Below are positions 10,449 through 19,122 of a stretch of DNA of 64,000 nt, one piece after another. This stretch comes from Pseudoalteromonas tunicata. Lineage in GTDB: Bacteria > Pseudomonadota > Gammaproteobacteria > Enterobacterales > Alteromonadaceae. The stretch spans positions 412,001-476,000 of the forward strand of contig NZ_CP011032.1 in assembly GCF_002310815.1 (NCBI RefSeq), read 5' to 3'. A program made the position numbers and the translations under genes. The notes below the pieces were generated by a model that did not search any database, was not told where the DNA came from, and saw only the letters and a list, made by a program, of their open reading frames with translations. Within the stretch, counting starts at the first letter, position 1; each line of letters starts with the position of its first letter.

Positions 10449-10862
10449 ATGCAAATTAATAGTGAATTAATGACTGATATCAGCGCCAGTCAGGAAACGA
10501 ATCAAGAGATACTAGCGTTACTGGGTATGCAAGAGCATAAAGGTGCAGTGCAGTATCATGTTTATCACACTATGGTTGATGACAAAGAAGTATATTGTTG
10601 TTTATCTGGTGGGATTGTCGAAAACAATGAAATTACGTTTACGCCAATTGGCCTTGGAGCGTTTGAAGCGCTGACTCGAATCAATCCTGAGCAAGCAGAT
10701 TATTTTGCCGAAGAGCTTAAAATCTCTAATGGCTCAATCAAAGCACAGGTTGAAGAGGTGCTAATGAAAGTTCCGGCAAGAGCAAAAGTATGCTTTATTG
10801 GTGATATGACAGGTGAATTAAAAGAATCTATCGCAGAGCTGTTCCCATTAGCATTAAATTAA
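10449..10862 (+). CDS. Conserved-looking hypothetical protein, 137 aa
   Basis: I do not recognise this protein. It has 137 residues, no signal peptide and no membrane segment, and is acidic with mixed helix and strand character. Two cysteines lie side by side in VYCCLSGG and a third near the end in KVCFIGD. A strong ribosome-binding site (GGAGG) precedes the ATG and a good terminator follows, so it is a monocistronic, expressed gene. It is divergent from ahpC and shares that intergenic region, so co-regulation with peroxide stress is possible but is only an inference from position. Confidence 0.7.
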   Translation: MQINSELMTDISASQETNQEILALLGMQEHKGAVQYHVYHTMVDDKEVYCCLSGGIVENNEITFTPIGLGAFEALTRINPEQADYFAEELKISNGSIKAQVEEVLMKVPARAKVCFIGDMTGELKESIAELFPLALN

Positions 10863-10879
10863 TGTTAATTTAGCGATAT

Positions 10880-10908
10880 AAAAAACGGACCAAATTGGTC
10901 CGTTTTTT
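10880..10908. terminator. Strong bidirectional-type terminator
   Basis: A 13-base perfect inverted repeat (AAAAAACGGACCA / TGGTCCGTTTTTT, loop AAT) begins 18 bases after the stop of the 137-residue gene. It has A and T runs on both sides. Confidence 0.88.
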
Positions 10909-11008
10909 ATATGCATAGAAATGTGGTTAGTATTTATTCATAACAGGTTAAGTTAGTCGGTGTAATAGTCATTGATAGCAATACCGCCATTAGTTATAGG
11001 AGAATAAA

Positions 11009-11497
11009 ATGACAGGATTTAAAAAGATAATCTGTGCGTTAGCTTTAACGACCCCTTTAATTACATGGGCAGGTGAAGCGAATGTTGCTTGGGGTAATTT
11101 GAAAGACTTCCGTGATGTTCGACCTAGTAATGAAACCCGTGGTGGCTATCACAAACGCATCCAAAATCAATTCGAGCAACATTTTGCCTCTTTAGCCGAA
11201 CAGTTGCCGCAAGGCTATAAGTTAGGAATTAAAATTACTAACATTGATTTAGCTGGAGATGTAAATTTTTCAGGTACGAGAGAGCTGAGAATAGTTAAAC
11301 CAATTTTTTTCCCTAAAGTAGAATTCAATTATGTGCTTACTGATAATAGTGGAAAACTGATAGATAAAGCAGATGTATCACTCAAAGACATGGGTTTTAT
11401 GGATAAAATGAAACTTGGTCGTGACGAAGAGTTTTATTATGAAAAACGTATTATCAGTGATTGGTTTAGTGATGAACTAGTCAAAAAAGTAAATTGA
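11009..11497 (+). CDS. Secreted DUF3016 family protein
   Basis: A 162-residue protein with an N-terminal signal peptide (hydrophobic stretch about 9-19, likely cleavage after TWA). The mature part matches the DUF3016 pattern I know: a V-x-W-x-N-x-K-D-F-R-D-V start, a central FEQHFASLAEQLP helix and the I-T-N-I-D-L-A-G-D segment. DUF3016 proteins are periplasmic, common in marine gammaproteobacteria, and have no established function. An AGGAG ribosome-binding site precedes the ATG. It stands alone between two opposing genes. Confidence 0.78.
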   Translation: MTGFKKIICALALTTPLITWAGEANVAWGNLKDFRDVRPSNETRGGYHKRIQNQFEQHFASLAEQLPQGYKLGIKITNIDLAGDVNFSGTRELRIVKPIFFPKVEFNYVLTDNSGKLIDKADVSLKDMGFMDKMKLGRDEEFYYEKRIISDWFSDELVKKVN

Positions 11498-11523
11498 TAC
11501 TGCCTTTAAGTTAATTGTAGCGC

Positions 11524-11847
11524 TCACAGTAGCGCTGCAATTTCATGATAAAGCTTATTAGCTTCTTCTGCATTTAAACTTCCTTGTGAATGTGCCTGAC
11601 CTATTGAAGAGCTAACGCGGACAACCTCATTGGCAATTTTATCAATTGAGAGATTAGTTTGGTCGTAAGTCGTCGAAGAGATATCGAGCTGTTGTCTTGC
11701 GGTGTCTGATATCGTGACTGTATCGGGTTTTAATTCACCCTTTTTGGAGTCTGTCACTTGGGCGCTAGGTGCTTTTTTTTGCTCCGCACTGGTTGAGGGA
11801 GAAGAAGACTCGATGATGATAGGTGTAAGTTGGGCAAGATTAATCAC
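11524..11847 (-). CDS. Small hypothetical protein, 107 aa
   Basis: I choose GTG at 11847 as the start. A near-consensus Shine-Dalgarno sequence (GGGAGGA) lies five bases upstream of it and would itself be coding if the ATG at 11859 were used. The protein is Ser/Thr/Lys-rich at the front, has a DTVTISDTARQQL segment, then helical stretches ending NAEEANKLYHEIAALL. Such VTISDxA segments with a C-terminal helix occur in small proteins encoded near motility genes, but I cannot name a family. No signal peptide is present. It is likely co-transcribed with the gene at 11927-12226. Confidence 0.6.
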   Translation of the reverse strand: MINLAQLTPIIIESSSPSTSAEQKKAPSAQVTDSKKGELKPDTVTISDTARQQLDISSTTYDQTNLSIDKIANEVVRVSSSIGQAHSQGSLNAEEANKLYHEIAALL

Positions 11848-11926
11848 GTTTCCTCCCATAAATGTTCGTTAAAGTAGGATACTGTGTGATTATAGGCAGC
11901 AAATTACGATGCTGCCATCTTTTGAC

Positions 11927-12226
11927 TTAAGCGGCTTTAAAAGTGCTGAGCAATTGATGTAATTGCTGTAATTTTAAGACGGCAACTTTAAGTAGTTCGG
12001 TATCAATTGGGTCTTGTTGTGCTAAAGAATCAACATCAGCAGCAAGATCAAGTACATATGGTTTAAATCGCTTTGCTTCTAGTTCAAAAGCAGACTCTTT
12101 ATTAAACAAAGCAACAAACTTCCCTTTACCTTGTTTTGCGAGTTCATCCAATTGCAAATCGGCATCAAGTGCCTGACGATAAACAATTTTTAAATTGTTG
12201 TTTAATTGCTCAATGACGGCGTTCAT
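11927..12226 (-). CDS. Hypothetical helical protein, 99 aa
   Basis: A 99-residue, almost entirely alpha-helical cytoplasmic protein with heptad-like leucine spacing (KVAVLKLQQLHQLLSTF). The middle segment, KESAFELEAKRFKPYVLDL, followed by a second helix, loosely recalls the N-terminal half of the primosomal protein PriC. The match is too weak to assign. It is divergently transcribed from the small ORF at 12294, with a 67-base gap, and upstream of the 107-residue gene on the same strand. Confidence 0.55.
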   Translation of the reverse strand: MNAVIEQLNNNLKIVYRQALDADLQLDELAKQGKGKFVALFNKESAFELEAKRFKPYVLDLAADVDSLAQQDPIDTELLKVAVLKLQQLHQLLSTFKAA

Positions 12227-12293
12227 TGTAACCCTAAAGTTTATTCAAAATCGGTCGTTATAATAAAGGTTGTTTAACTAAAAGTCAGTTGCT

Positions 12294-12497
12294 ATGAACA
12301 TAAATTCACATTCTCTTGCCCCTGTAAATGGCTCAGAAGGCGCGCAAGTTTACACTGCAGCGTTAGCTAAATCTCAGCAAAAGCTTGAAGGTGAGGCTGC
12401 GTTAGCATTACTTGCTGCTTCAGCGCAAACTTTAGCAAGTATGCCATCTCCTTCGGTTTCATCTTCATTAGGTTCTAATGTTGATATTTGGGTTTAA
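12294..12497 (+). CDS. Small YjfB-like putative motility-associated protein
   Basis: A 67-residue protein with a central Ala/Leu/Gln-rich helix (ALAKSQQKLEGEAALALL), a Ser/Pro linker and a conserved-looking tail (LGSNVDIWV). This layout is like the short proteins annotated as putative motility protein (YjfB type), which often end G-x-N-[IV]-[ND]. Function is unknown even for the family. It is divergent from the 99-residue gene and is followed by an interspersed repeat rather than a terminator. Its short length keeps confidence modest. Confidence 0.5.
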   Translation: MNINSHSLAPVNGSEGAQVYTAALAKSQQKLEGEAALALLAASAQTLASMPSPSVSSSLGSNVDIWV

Positions 12498-12540
12498 CTA
12501 AAAACCGATAATTTAGAACTTAGGTAATTTAATCGTTATT

Positions 12541-12690
12541 AGATAACCTCAATACTGGATAATAAACATATCCCAGATAGCTATGTCAGCGCTAACGGCA
12601 TTGGCTTGACTTGCAATAGGTTCGTTATTGACGCGCCAATCCGGCTTGTTACCCTTGAAAATCTCTTGCTAGAGATGAAAAACTTAGATA
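12541..12690 (+). repeat. Interspersed repeat, copy A
   Basis: About 150 bases starting AACCTCAATACTGGATAATA and ending TTGCTAGAGATGAAAAA. It aligns almost without gaps with copy B (30241-30390) and, on the other strand, with copy C (61600-61745). Conserved blocks are the AACCT-x-AATA-xx-GGATAATAAA start, the ATTGGCTTGACTTGCAATAG block, and TACCCTTGAAAAT followed by CTAGAGATGAA. It fills most of the gap between the 67-residue gene and the methyl-accepting gene. No ORF is visible in it. Confidence 0.7.
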
Positions 12691-12738
12691 TTTACCTTTC
12701 ATTCTATGTAATGGTAAATCTTTTATCCTCAACTTAGG

Positions 12739-13959
12739 TTAGATAAATTGATTAAGCTCTTTTTTGGTTTCTGCTGTTTGATTCAATAATGTTTTATTGT
12801 CAGCCACAGCAGCTGCAATTTGTTGATTGGCAAGCTGTCTTAAAGCGAGGATCTGCTCTACAGATGCGTGAGTTGTTTGCTGGGTTTGTTCTAGTAAATG
12901 TACTGCACTAACAATGGCTTGTAATTGTTGCTGGTTGTTTTCAAACTCAATTACCATGTCTGCGAAGACTGTTGAAGTTTCCGCTATAGCTTGTTCGACA
13001 TCACTTGACTGTTTAATTAGTTTATCTGACTCTTGATTGGTTTCACCTACTAGATGATTCATTTTATTGATAAATTCACTAATTTGACGGGTCGCATTAT
13101 TAACCTTTACCGATAAACTTCTCACTTCATCGGCAACAACGGCAAAACCACGACCAGCTTCGCCAGCTCTTGCTGCTTCAATCGCAGCATTTAATGCAAG
13201 AAGGTTGGTTTGGTCTGAAAACTCTTCGACCATTTTTAAAATACTACGAATGTTCTCTGAATTTTCTTTAAGTCCAGCAATGGTTTGTGAAAAGCGATTT
13301 AGCAATACCGTAATATTACCAACCTGTTCAACTATTTGGTGAAGCGCCTTACTTGAGTGTTGCACATGACTTAGATTTTCATTGTTAGCGGTAAACACAT
13401 GATCGGTATTAATTGCAATTTGCTCAAGGCTTCGAGTCACATTTTCAGATGTAGCAAAAATGGCTTCGCTTACTTCGGTTTGTTGCTCTCCTAAAGCGAC
13501 GGTTGCACTCATCGATTCGCTCACGCTGATATTTGTTTGTGCAGCAAGCTCAGCTTTTGAGTAGGTATGTTTTAATATCGCAGACAAGCGGCTGACAAAT
13601 GTATTGTACTGCTCACTTAGCTCTCTAAATTCATCAAAGGTAAATTGAGGTAAGTGGCTCGATAAATCAGCTTTTTGCTGATTGATTTTACTCAGTGCAT
13701 CACGTAAAGCGCATACTGGGCGCACAATTAAATAACGAAGATAGAATAAAGTAAAAAAGAAGGCACCACTAATGAGCAGGCAAAGTAACCAAAAGCCAGC
13801 CATATTTGCTTGCTGCTCAGTTAGGGTAGTGTAAAGCCAATATAAGGTAATAAACTGAAAAAAATAAACAAAACTCAAATTACCAATAATTTTTCGGGAT
13901 AAAGTAAAAAAAAATGTTTGTTCAATTTTTTGATAGATCCCCACAATTGTTGAACTCAT
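12739..13959 (-). CDS. Methyl-accepting chemotaxis protein without a periplasmic domain
   Basis: A 406-residue chemoreceptor-family protein. Two membrane segments lie close together (about 25-46 and 53-76) with only a few residues between, so it has no periplasmic sensor domain. A short HAMP-like linker follows ([14 protein letters not shown]). The cytoplasmic coiled coil carries the conserved hairpin tip at about 246-285 ([18 protein letters not shown] then [13 protein letters not shown]), which contacts CheA and CheW. It lies 30 bases downstream of a CheZ-like gene on the same strand. It probably senses a membrane or cytoplasmic signal. The output could be chemotaxis or another Che-like pathway. 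Confidence 0.9.
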   Translation of the reverse strand: MSSTIVGIYQKIEQTFFFTLSRKIIGNLSFVYFFQFITLYWLYTTLTEQQANMAGFWLLCLLISGAFFFTLFYLRYLIVRPVCALRDALSKINQQKADLSSHLPQFTFDEFRELSEQYNTFVSRLSAILKHTYSKAELAAQTNISVSESMSATVALGEQQTEVSEAIFATSENVTRSLEQIAINTDHVFTANNENLSHVQHSSKALHQIVEQVGNITVLLNRFSQTIAGLKENSENIRSILKMVEEFSDQTNLLALNAAIEAARAGEAGRGFAVVADEVRSLSVKVNNATRQISEFINKMNHLVGETNQESDKLIKQSSDVEQAIAETSTVFADMVIEFENNQQQLQAIVSAVHLLEQTQQTTHASVEQILALRQLANQQIAAAVADNKTLLNQTAETKKELNQFI

Positions 13960-13989
13960 TACCGATCCTTTCTGTGGTATATAAATTAG

Positions 13990-14502
13990 TTAAAACAGTT
14001 CAATATCATCATTAGGTTGTGATGACGTTTGTTGCAATTGAATGGCTTCGGGTACATCTTTACCTGCCATAATAGCCTGGAAAATTAGATGCTCTGACTC
14101 CATAGAATAACTTTTTAATACATGCGTTCTTAATTCTAACCATTTGGATTCATCGGCCAAATTAGTATTATCTTGAGTTAATTGACTTAAAAGCTCTAAA
14201 TTATTAATTACATGATTTAGCTGTTGTGAAAGGCGATCATAAAACTGAAAAGCGACAATACTTTGGTTTACTTGTTGGCGCATTTTTTCATGTAAGGCAT
14301 CAATTTCAATATGTTCCGTTAAATTTAATTGTTTGATGGTCGTTTCGAGTTGAGGGCAAATATTCGCAAGCTCTTGAAAGCTTGACGTTAACTTTTCAAC
14401 TTCCTTATCGCTTTGTTGTAAGCTTAACTGCATTTGTGCCATACATAGTTTCATTAATCGTTCACTTTCTTGACGAAAACAAAAGCTGTCAATTTCATTC
14501 AT
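13990..14502 (-). CDS. CheZ-like helical protein
   Basis: A 170-residue, all-helical cytoplasmic protein with no clear full-length family match. Residues 85-95 read FQFYDRLSQQL. This resembles the CheZ active-site helix (FQDLTGQVI) and keeps the Asp-x3-Gln pair (Asp89, Gln93) that CheZ uses to dephosphorylate CheY-P. Like CheZ it ends in a short acidic-hydrophobic tail after a disordered Ser/Gln/Pro stretch (NDDIELF). It is the first gene of a pair with the methyl-accepting protein. A role as a phosphatase for a CheY-like regulator is an inference from the motif and neighbour. Confidence 0.55.
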   Translation of the reverse strand: MNEIDSFCFRQESERLMKLCMAQMQLSLQQSDKEVEKLTSSFQELANICPQLETTIKQLNLTEHIEIDALHEKMRQQVNQSIVAFQFYDRLSQQLNHVINNLELLSQLTQDNTNLADESKWLELRTHVLKSYSMESEHLIFQAIMAGKDVPEAIQLQQTSSQPNDDIELF

Positions 14503-14581
14503 AAGTGAACCTACGAGTAATTATTGCCAAAAGAGAATCTTTTTGTTGGCAGATGTACTTAATTATTAGCTAAGTTGTTTA

Positions 14582-15289
14582 TTATTCAAGTTTTGTGAAT
14601 TGAACAAAGGACTTTGTATTACTTGGAAAGTTGCTAAAAATACCATCGATATCTAATTGGTGCAGTTTTTTTACATCCTCATATTTATCAACTGTATAAG
14701 CATAAATTTCGAGCCCTCTTGCATGAGCATCTTTCACAAAATCAGCATTTACAAAATCCTTGTCAACATGAACGCTAAACGCATTTAACTCTTGTGCGAA
14801 CGCTGCGTAATGCAAAGGAATAGAGCTTGTTAATGCACCAATTTTAAGCCAAGGTAATTGTTGTTTCATCCATTTGAGCTGATGGTGATCAAATGATGAA
14901 ATTAATAAATTATCAGGTGAAATTATTTTATTGGCGATGTTTAAATCTAAGATTTTAACGAGTTTATTTAATTCAAAAGTATGTTTTAATTCTAAATTGA
15001 GTAAGGTTTGATTGTTGTTAAGTTGCAATAGCTCTTGCAGGGTCGGAACTGATTGCCCTAATCCAGCATCAAGGGTTTTAATGCTAGCAAGGTTAGTATG
15101 ATGAACCTTGCCGACCCCATTAGTGGTGCGGTCTAACCACGAGTCATGAATAATAACATAATCATCAAGGCAACTTTGGACGTCAACCTCAATACCATCA
15201 ACCCCAATCTCTAAAGCGGCCTGAATTGCTTTTAAGGTGTTTTCAGGGTGATTACCACTAGCCCCGCGATGGGCAAATATCTTCATCAT
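14582..15289 (-). CDS. Glycerophosphodiester phosphodiesterase, cytoplasmic
   Basis: A 235-residue GDPD-family TIM-barrel enzyme of UgpQ size that hydrolyses glycerophosphodiesters to glycerol-3-phosphate and an alcohol. Catalytic and metal residues are visible: His7-Arg8 in FAHRGASGNHPENT, Glu34 and Asp36 in GIEVDVQ, and His49 in IIHDSWLDRTT. There is no signal peptide. The start follows the stop of the transporter gene by one base and uses a GAGG site inside it, so the two are translationally coupled. Confidence 0.9.
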   Translation of the reverse strand: MMKIFAHRGASGNHPENTLKAIQAALEIGVDGIEVDVQSCLDDYVIIHDSWLDRTTNGVGKVHHTNLASIKTLDAGLGQSVPTLQELLQLNNNQTLLNLELKHTFELNKLVKILDLNIANKIISPDNLLISSFDHHQLKWMKQQLPWLKIGALTSSIPLHYAAFAQELNAFSVHVDKDFVNADFVKDAHARGLEIYAYTVDKYEDVKKLHQLDIDGIFSNFPSNTKSFVQFTKLE

Positions 15290-15290
15290 A

Positions 15291-16151
15291 TTATTTTTTC
15301 CTCGTTACTGCCCAAGTTTCATAAAATGCAGCGCTAACCACTAATAACCCACCAAGAATAGTGCTTAAATTAGCTTCTTCATGCAAAATTAGCCACGCTA
15401 ATATGCTGCCATAAAGAGGTTGTAAGCAGGAGATAAGTCCTGCGGTTTTGGCCGAAAGGTGCTGCAAGCTTGAGGCAAAAAGTGAATGTGGCAGTGCTGT
15501 AAATACAACACCCACTAATAAAATTAATAGCCAGTCGGTATCTGTTACTTCTGACGGAGGGACTTCAACAAATAAACTCAACATAATACATGCGACTAAC
15601 GTTTGGTAGAGCATAGTGTGTGGCCCACCATAACGTGAAAAGTAATGGCGGTGAGTAACATTACGCAATGCAAAGAAAAAAGCCGAAATTACCCCAAGCG
15701 CAATACCTAAAGTAACATCATTACCTAAATTTGCTTGAGGTACTAATAAATAGATACCCAAACAAACAATGCAGGCACAAATAAAGTCGCTCAGTTTAGG
15801 GGTTGTTTTGGTAATAAAAGGTTCTAGAAAGACAGTAATAACGGGGTAACAAAAAAAAGCAATGACTCCAATAGTAACGCCAGCCAATTGCATGCCACCA
15901 AAGTAAGTGATCCAATGTAAACCAATGATTATTCCAAGAAAAACCGCAATGGCATAGTCTTTTTTATTACTTAGGCGGATTTGCTTTTTACTGATAAGCA
16001 TTAATGTTAGTAACGCTATCGCAGCCACAGCTGTACGATACACTGTGATATCGATAGCGGGCAGACCAATGAGTTTGGCAAATAATGCAGTGCCACCAAA
16101 TAAAAAAACAGCACTATGTAAAAATAGCAAACTTTGCTGGTGAGAGTGCAT
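15291..16151 (-). CDS. EamA/DMT-family transporter
   Basis: A 286-residue inner-membrane protein of the drug/metabolite transporter superfamily with about ten membrane segments in two EamA repeats. I use ATG 16151 rather than the TTG three codons earlier. EamA transporters export amino acids and other metabolites, and no substrate can be deduced here. It is the first gene of a two-gene operon with the glycerophosphodiesterase. The N-terminal half has the typical conserved Arg after the first helices (ITVYRTAVAAIALL). Confidence 0.85.
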   Translation of the reverse strand: MHSHQQSLLFLHSAVFLFGGTALFAKLIGLPAIDITVYRTAVAAIALLTLMLISKKQIRLSNKKDYAIAVFLGIIIGLHWITYFGGMQLAGVTIGVIAFFCYPVITVFLEPFITKTTPKLSDFICACIVCLGIYLLVPQANLGNDVTLGIALGVISAFFFALRNVTHRHYFSRYGGPHTMLYQTLVACIMLSLFVEVPPSEVTDTDWLLILLVGVVFTALPHSLFASSLQHLSAKTAGLISCLQPLYGSILAWLILHEEANLSTILGGLLVVSAAFYETWAVTRKK

Positions 16152-16544
16152 AGCAACCAATTGATTGTTTTAATTAATCTCATCTTAGCATTTTGCTTTA
16201 TGAACCCAAGTTGTTTTTATAATTTTTGTCTGTGGTTATTCAGTTACATTAAAACCAAACTGAGCTTGTTGCTTTTGTTGTTAATAAAAAACTAAGTGAG
16301 GGTATTAGGCCGGATGAAAGGATTAAATTTATAAAAATTGTGTGAGATTATTGGTTTTACAGGAGTAAAAAACTTAACTGAATAGAGGGAATTAAACTAT
16401 GGTACTGAGTATGTTGCAGCTGATATCGATTCTGTTCTTAAAAAAGAATTAGAACTTATCATTAAGGTGTGTTGCTTTATTGTGGAGTATTTAAATTAGA
16501 AATGTTTTAAGCTTGGATTAAAACTGATTGAATAAGAAAGAAAG
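16152..16544. other. Intergenic region without a supported gene
   Basis: About 390 AT-rich bases between the transporter start and the tRNA 3' end. A fragment open for about 33 codons on the plus strand (ending at 16500) has no start codon or ribosome-binding site and looks like noise or gene debris. No terminator, repeat or RNA is evident. The transporter promoter must lie at its left end. Confidence 0.5.
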
Positions 16545-16620
16545 TGGTGGAGCTAAGCAGGATCGAACTGCTGACCTCCTGCGTGCAAGGCAGGCGCTCT
16601 CCCAGCTGAGCTATAGCCCC
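16545..16620 (-). tRNA. tRNA-Ala (anticodon TGC)
   Basis: A complete 76-base cloverleaf on the minus strand, including an encoded CCA. The acceptor GGGGCTA pairs with TAGCTCC, the D arm is GCTCAGCTGGGAGAGC, the anticodon stem CCTGC/GCAGG encloses loop CTTGCAC (anticodon TGC), and the T arm contains GTTCGATCC. It is a lone tRNA gene outside an rRNA operon. A 19-base hairpin (TTTCGAGC / GCTCGAAA, 16632-16650) lies just upstream of its 5' end. Confidence 0.97.
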
Positions 16621-16910
16621 ACATTTCCTTCTTTCGAGCGTTGCTCGAAATCGGGGTGAATAATAAAGAGCTTTAGGAATATCGTCAAGCCGTTTTTCTA
16701 TTAAATAATTAAAAAAATAAAAATAGTTATTTAATTGCTTTTTAAATAAACGAACAGCTCTTTTTATGAACAAAAATAGTCTTGCGGATTACTTAAATTT
16801 GTTTAATCGATTTCTAACAGCCTTAAAAACAAAGTTATGTTAGGCTAATACTGATTAACTTTTGCGTCAGCTTGGCTGATTTATTGAGCTATATACTTTT
16901 GAGGAATAAA

Positions 16911-17303
16911 ATTATCAAATTTTTATCAGTCTTATTGATCTTGTTTGTCGCAGGTTGCAGTAACCAGGTAGAGTTAGAACCTTTTGAAATTCAACATCAA
17001 GAGTTTGCGAGTCAAACTGATGCTGCGGGCGATAGGCTATTTTCATTTATTGCTGCGGTAAAACCAAGTGCAAGTCAGTATGTTAAAATTGGTGAGCAGA
17101 TGAGTCGCAGTGACTATAAAAAAATGCTTAATACCGACACATTTGATAACTCTAGTTTGTTAAGAATGGAATTAGAAGATCACGCGGTATTATTACTTGA
17201 GCAAGAGCTTAAACAACGCAATTACTGTGCTGATAAACATAGTATTGAAGAAGTTAAATGGCGTGAATATAGCGTCCGATTAAGTGGTCGTTGCTTAAAT
17301 TAA
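16911..17303 (+). CDS. Hypothetical lipoprotein with possible ATT start
   Basis: The frame encodes a lipoprotein signal (IKFLSVLLILFVAGC, ideal lipobox VAGC) followed by about 115 soluble residues that I cannot assign. The in-frame TTG codons at 16872 and 16899 lack a ribosome-binding site and add residues in front of the signal peptide. In contrast, GAGGA at 16901-16905 sits five bases before an ATT at 16911, which would give a 130-residue protein with a normal signal. I therefore favour the rare ATT start. The mature part has two cysteines, in NYCAD and at the C-terminus (GRCLN). Confidence 0.6.
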   Translation: MIKFLSVLLILFVAGCSNQVELEPFEIQHQEFASQTDAAGDRLFSFIAAVKPSASQYVKIGEQMSRSDYKKMLNTDTFDNSSLLRMELEDHAVLLLEQELKQRNYCADKHSIEEVKWREYSVRLSGRCLN

Positions 17304-17340
17304 CCTCAATACGGGATACTGAACTTATCACAGGGTTAAT
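17302..17340 (+). repeat. Interspersed repeat, short fragment D
   Basis: About 39 bases starting AACCTCAATACGGGATACTG match the first segment of repeat copy A (12541 onward). They lie directly after the lipoprotein stop codon. The rest of the element is absent. Confidence 0.5.
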
Positions 17341-17355
17341 CGAGTTATATCTTTG

Positions 17356-17859
17356 ATGAAACAAAATGATTTAGCTGAATTTTTAACTTTGCATCAAATC
17401 AAGTGCCAAAAGCTCAGCCATGAACCCCTCGCTAATTGTTCAAGAGCAGATGAGCTTGGATTAATGCGCCCAGGCGTGCGACTTAAAAATTTGTTTTTGC
17501 GTGATAATTACGGTCGAGAGCATTTTTTATTAATTACTCAGCCCACTAAATTAGTTGATACCAAGGCGCTTTCACGTCAATTAAACAAAGCGCGGTTAGG
17601 TTTTGCTTCTGATGAACGATTGGCAAAGTATCTTGCAGTCAAACCTGGTTGTGTTTCTTTGTTAGCGTTAGTGAATGATAGAACTGCGCATGTACAGGTT
17701 TTACTCGATCAAGATATTTGGTTACCCAATCAAGTCTTACAATGCCACCCGATGCGAAATGATCAGACTTGGTTGCTAGCAAAGGAAGATTTAGTACACA
17801 TTATGACAATAACAGGCCATCAATATCAGGTTATTTCGGTACCTGCTCTGGCGGAATAA
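17356..17859 (+). CDS. YbaK/ProX-type aminoacyl-tRNA deacylase
   Basis: A 167-residue protein of the YbaK/ProRS-INS superfamily. These are free-standing editing domains that clear mischarged tRNAs such as Ala-tRNA(Pro). Family features are a central KNLFLRDNYGREHFLL strand-turn with the conserved Lys, followed by the GFASDERLAKYLAVKPGCVS segment. The ATG at 17356 directly follows an in-frame TTG, and I prefer the ATG. The 3' end overlaps the convergent MFS gene by 34 bases. Which mischarged tRNA it edits cannot be deduced. The ProXp/PrdX branch seems closest. Confidence 0.8.
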   Translation: MKQNDLAEFLTLHQIKCQKLSHEPLANCSRADELGLMRPGVRLKNLFLRDNYGREHFLLITQPTKLVDTKALSRQLNKARLGFASDERLAKYLAVKPGCVSLLALVNDRTAHVQVLLDQDIWLPNQVLQCHPMRNDQTWLLAKEDLVHIMTITGHQYQVISVPALAE

Positions 17860-18995
17860 ACTAACCCCAAACCAATTAAACACACACTTAAAATCAAAAG
17901 TAAAAAAACCTGTTGCCCAAGACCTTGATAAACTAAACCCGGTAAATAAGAGCCAAGTGCACCACCACTATAATAAAATGATACATACAACCCATTAGTA
18001 ACACTGGCAGTGGCGTTACTAATTCGATTAACGAGCGGCGCTGCAATTGAATGAATAATAAACATTGCACCACAAAAAACCGCAAAAGCGATAAAAAAGC
18101 TAATAAAGTTCTGCGGCAGCATCATCACAATCGAGCAACAATAAATAACAAAAATGCCAGACAATAAACTAAAGGTATTAGGTCTTTTTTTAACCAGCCA
18201 TGGGCTTAAAATTGAAGCTAATGCACCAATCAAATAGGCGATATAAACCAAGCCGATATTTTGTGTGCTTTTGATCGCAAAATTATCTCTAAGAATGAAT
18301 GGTAAATAATTAAGAATCGCGGCAAAGCAAAAAAACATGCAAAAAACAGCGCAATAGGTTTTTATTAAACGGGGATGTTTAACATCTTTTAAATGACTCA
18401 ATATTGAAACGGCAATACCCGCTTTAAAATCTTTATTGATTTTAATAAAAAGTGCAAAAATGCACAAAGTAATCGCCATCACAAAGTAAAAATCTTGCCA
18501 TTGTAATAATTCTGCAAAGCTGGCTGAGAGAACGCGGCCAAAAAAACCGCCGACAATTGTACTGGCAATATACAGCGTCATATTACGTTGTAATTGCTTA
18601 TTCTTATAGGTTTTACCTATATAAGTGGTCATGGCTGTTAATGCTGCTGGTAATAAAAAGCCTTGAATTAATCTGATAGAGAATAAATACTCAAAAGAAT
18701 TGATATAAGGTACAAAAGCACAGCTAATGGCGAGTAAAATCATCGTGATTTTAAGAATTTTAAGCGGATTTTGCCTGGTTAAAAATAAGCCGTAAAATAA
18801 AGGTGCAATTGCTAAAGGCAGCATAGTTGCAGTCATTAGACTCCCAGCGGTCGCTGGACTAACTGAAAATTGTGTACTTAATAAAGGCAGTATCGGCTGC
18901 GGTGCGTAGAGCACAAAAAAAATCACCACAGAACTGATTAACAATCGAAGTAGGTGCATTAAAACACAATCACTTTTTAATAAGGCGGTGGCCAT
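17826..18995 (-). CDS. MFS transporter (YnfM-like)
   Basis: A 389-residue, 12-helix major facilitator. The N-terminal half shows the DHA1-type pattern (YAPQPILPLLSTQF, then AGSLMTATMLPLAIAPL) like the E. coli arabinose/drug exporter YnfM. ATG 18995 is used. An alternative ATG at 18959 would give a shorter N-terminus and neither has a strong ribosome-binding site. It is monocistronic and convergent with the deacylase gene. The substrate is unknown. Confidence 0.82.
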   Translation of the reverse strand: MATALLKSDCVLMHLLRLLISSVVIFFVLYAPQPILPLLSTQFSVSPATAGSLMTATMLPLAIAPLFYGLFLTRQNPLKILKITMILLAISCAFVPYINSFEYLFSIRLIQGFLLPAALTAMTTYIGKTYKNKQLQRNMTLYIASTIVGGFFGRVLSASFAELLQWQDFYFVMAITLCIFALFIKINKDFKAGIAVSILSHLKDVKHPRLIKTYCAVFCMFFCFAAILNYLPFILRDNFAIKSTQNIGLVYIAYLIGALASILSPWLVKKRPNTFSLLSGIFVIYCCSIVMMLPQNFISFFIAFAVFCGAMFIIHSIAAPLVNRISNATASVTNGLYVSFYYSGGALGSYLPGLVYQGLGQQVFLLLILSVCLIGLGLVYSARAGTEIT

Positions 18996-19122
18996 TATGC
19001 CACTTTGAGGTTAATTTCGTAGGATTTAGATCAGCAAAAATGAAGATTAATCATTTTAAAGCTGTTAATTCAGTCGGCGCGTTATTAAAATGCGGTAATT
19101 AAGATTTCAATGAGAGATAGCC

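Noticed and set aside
16507..16773. 88-residue minus-strand ORF over the tRNA locus
   Set aside because: The peptide includes the typical translation of a tRNA-Ala gene (AQLGERLPCTQEVSSS) and has no signal of its own. The locus is a tRNA.
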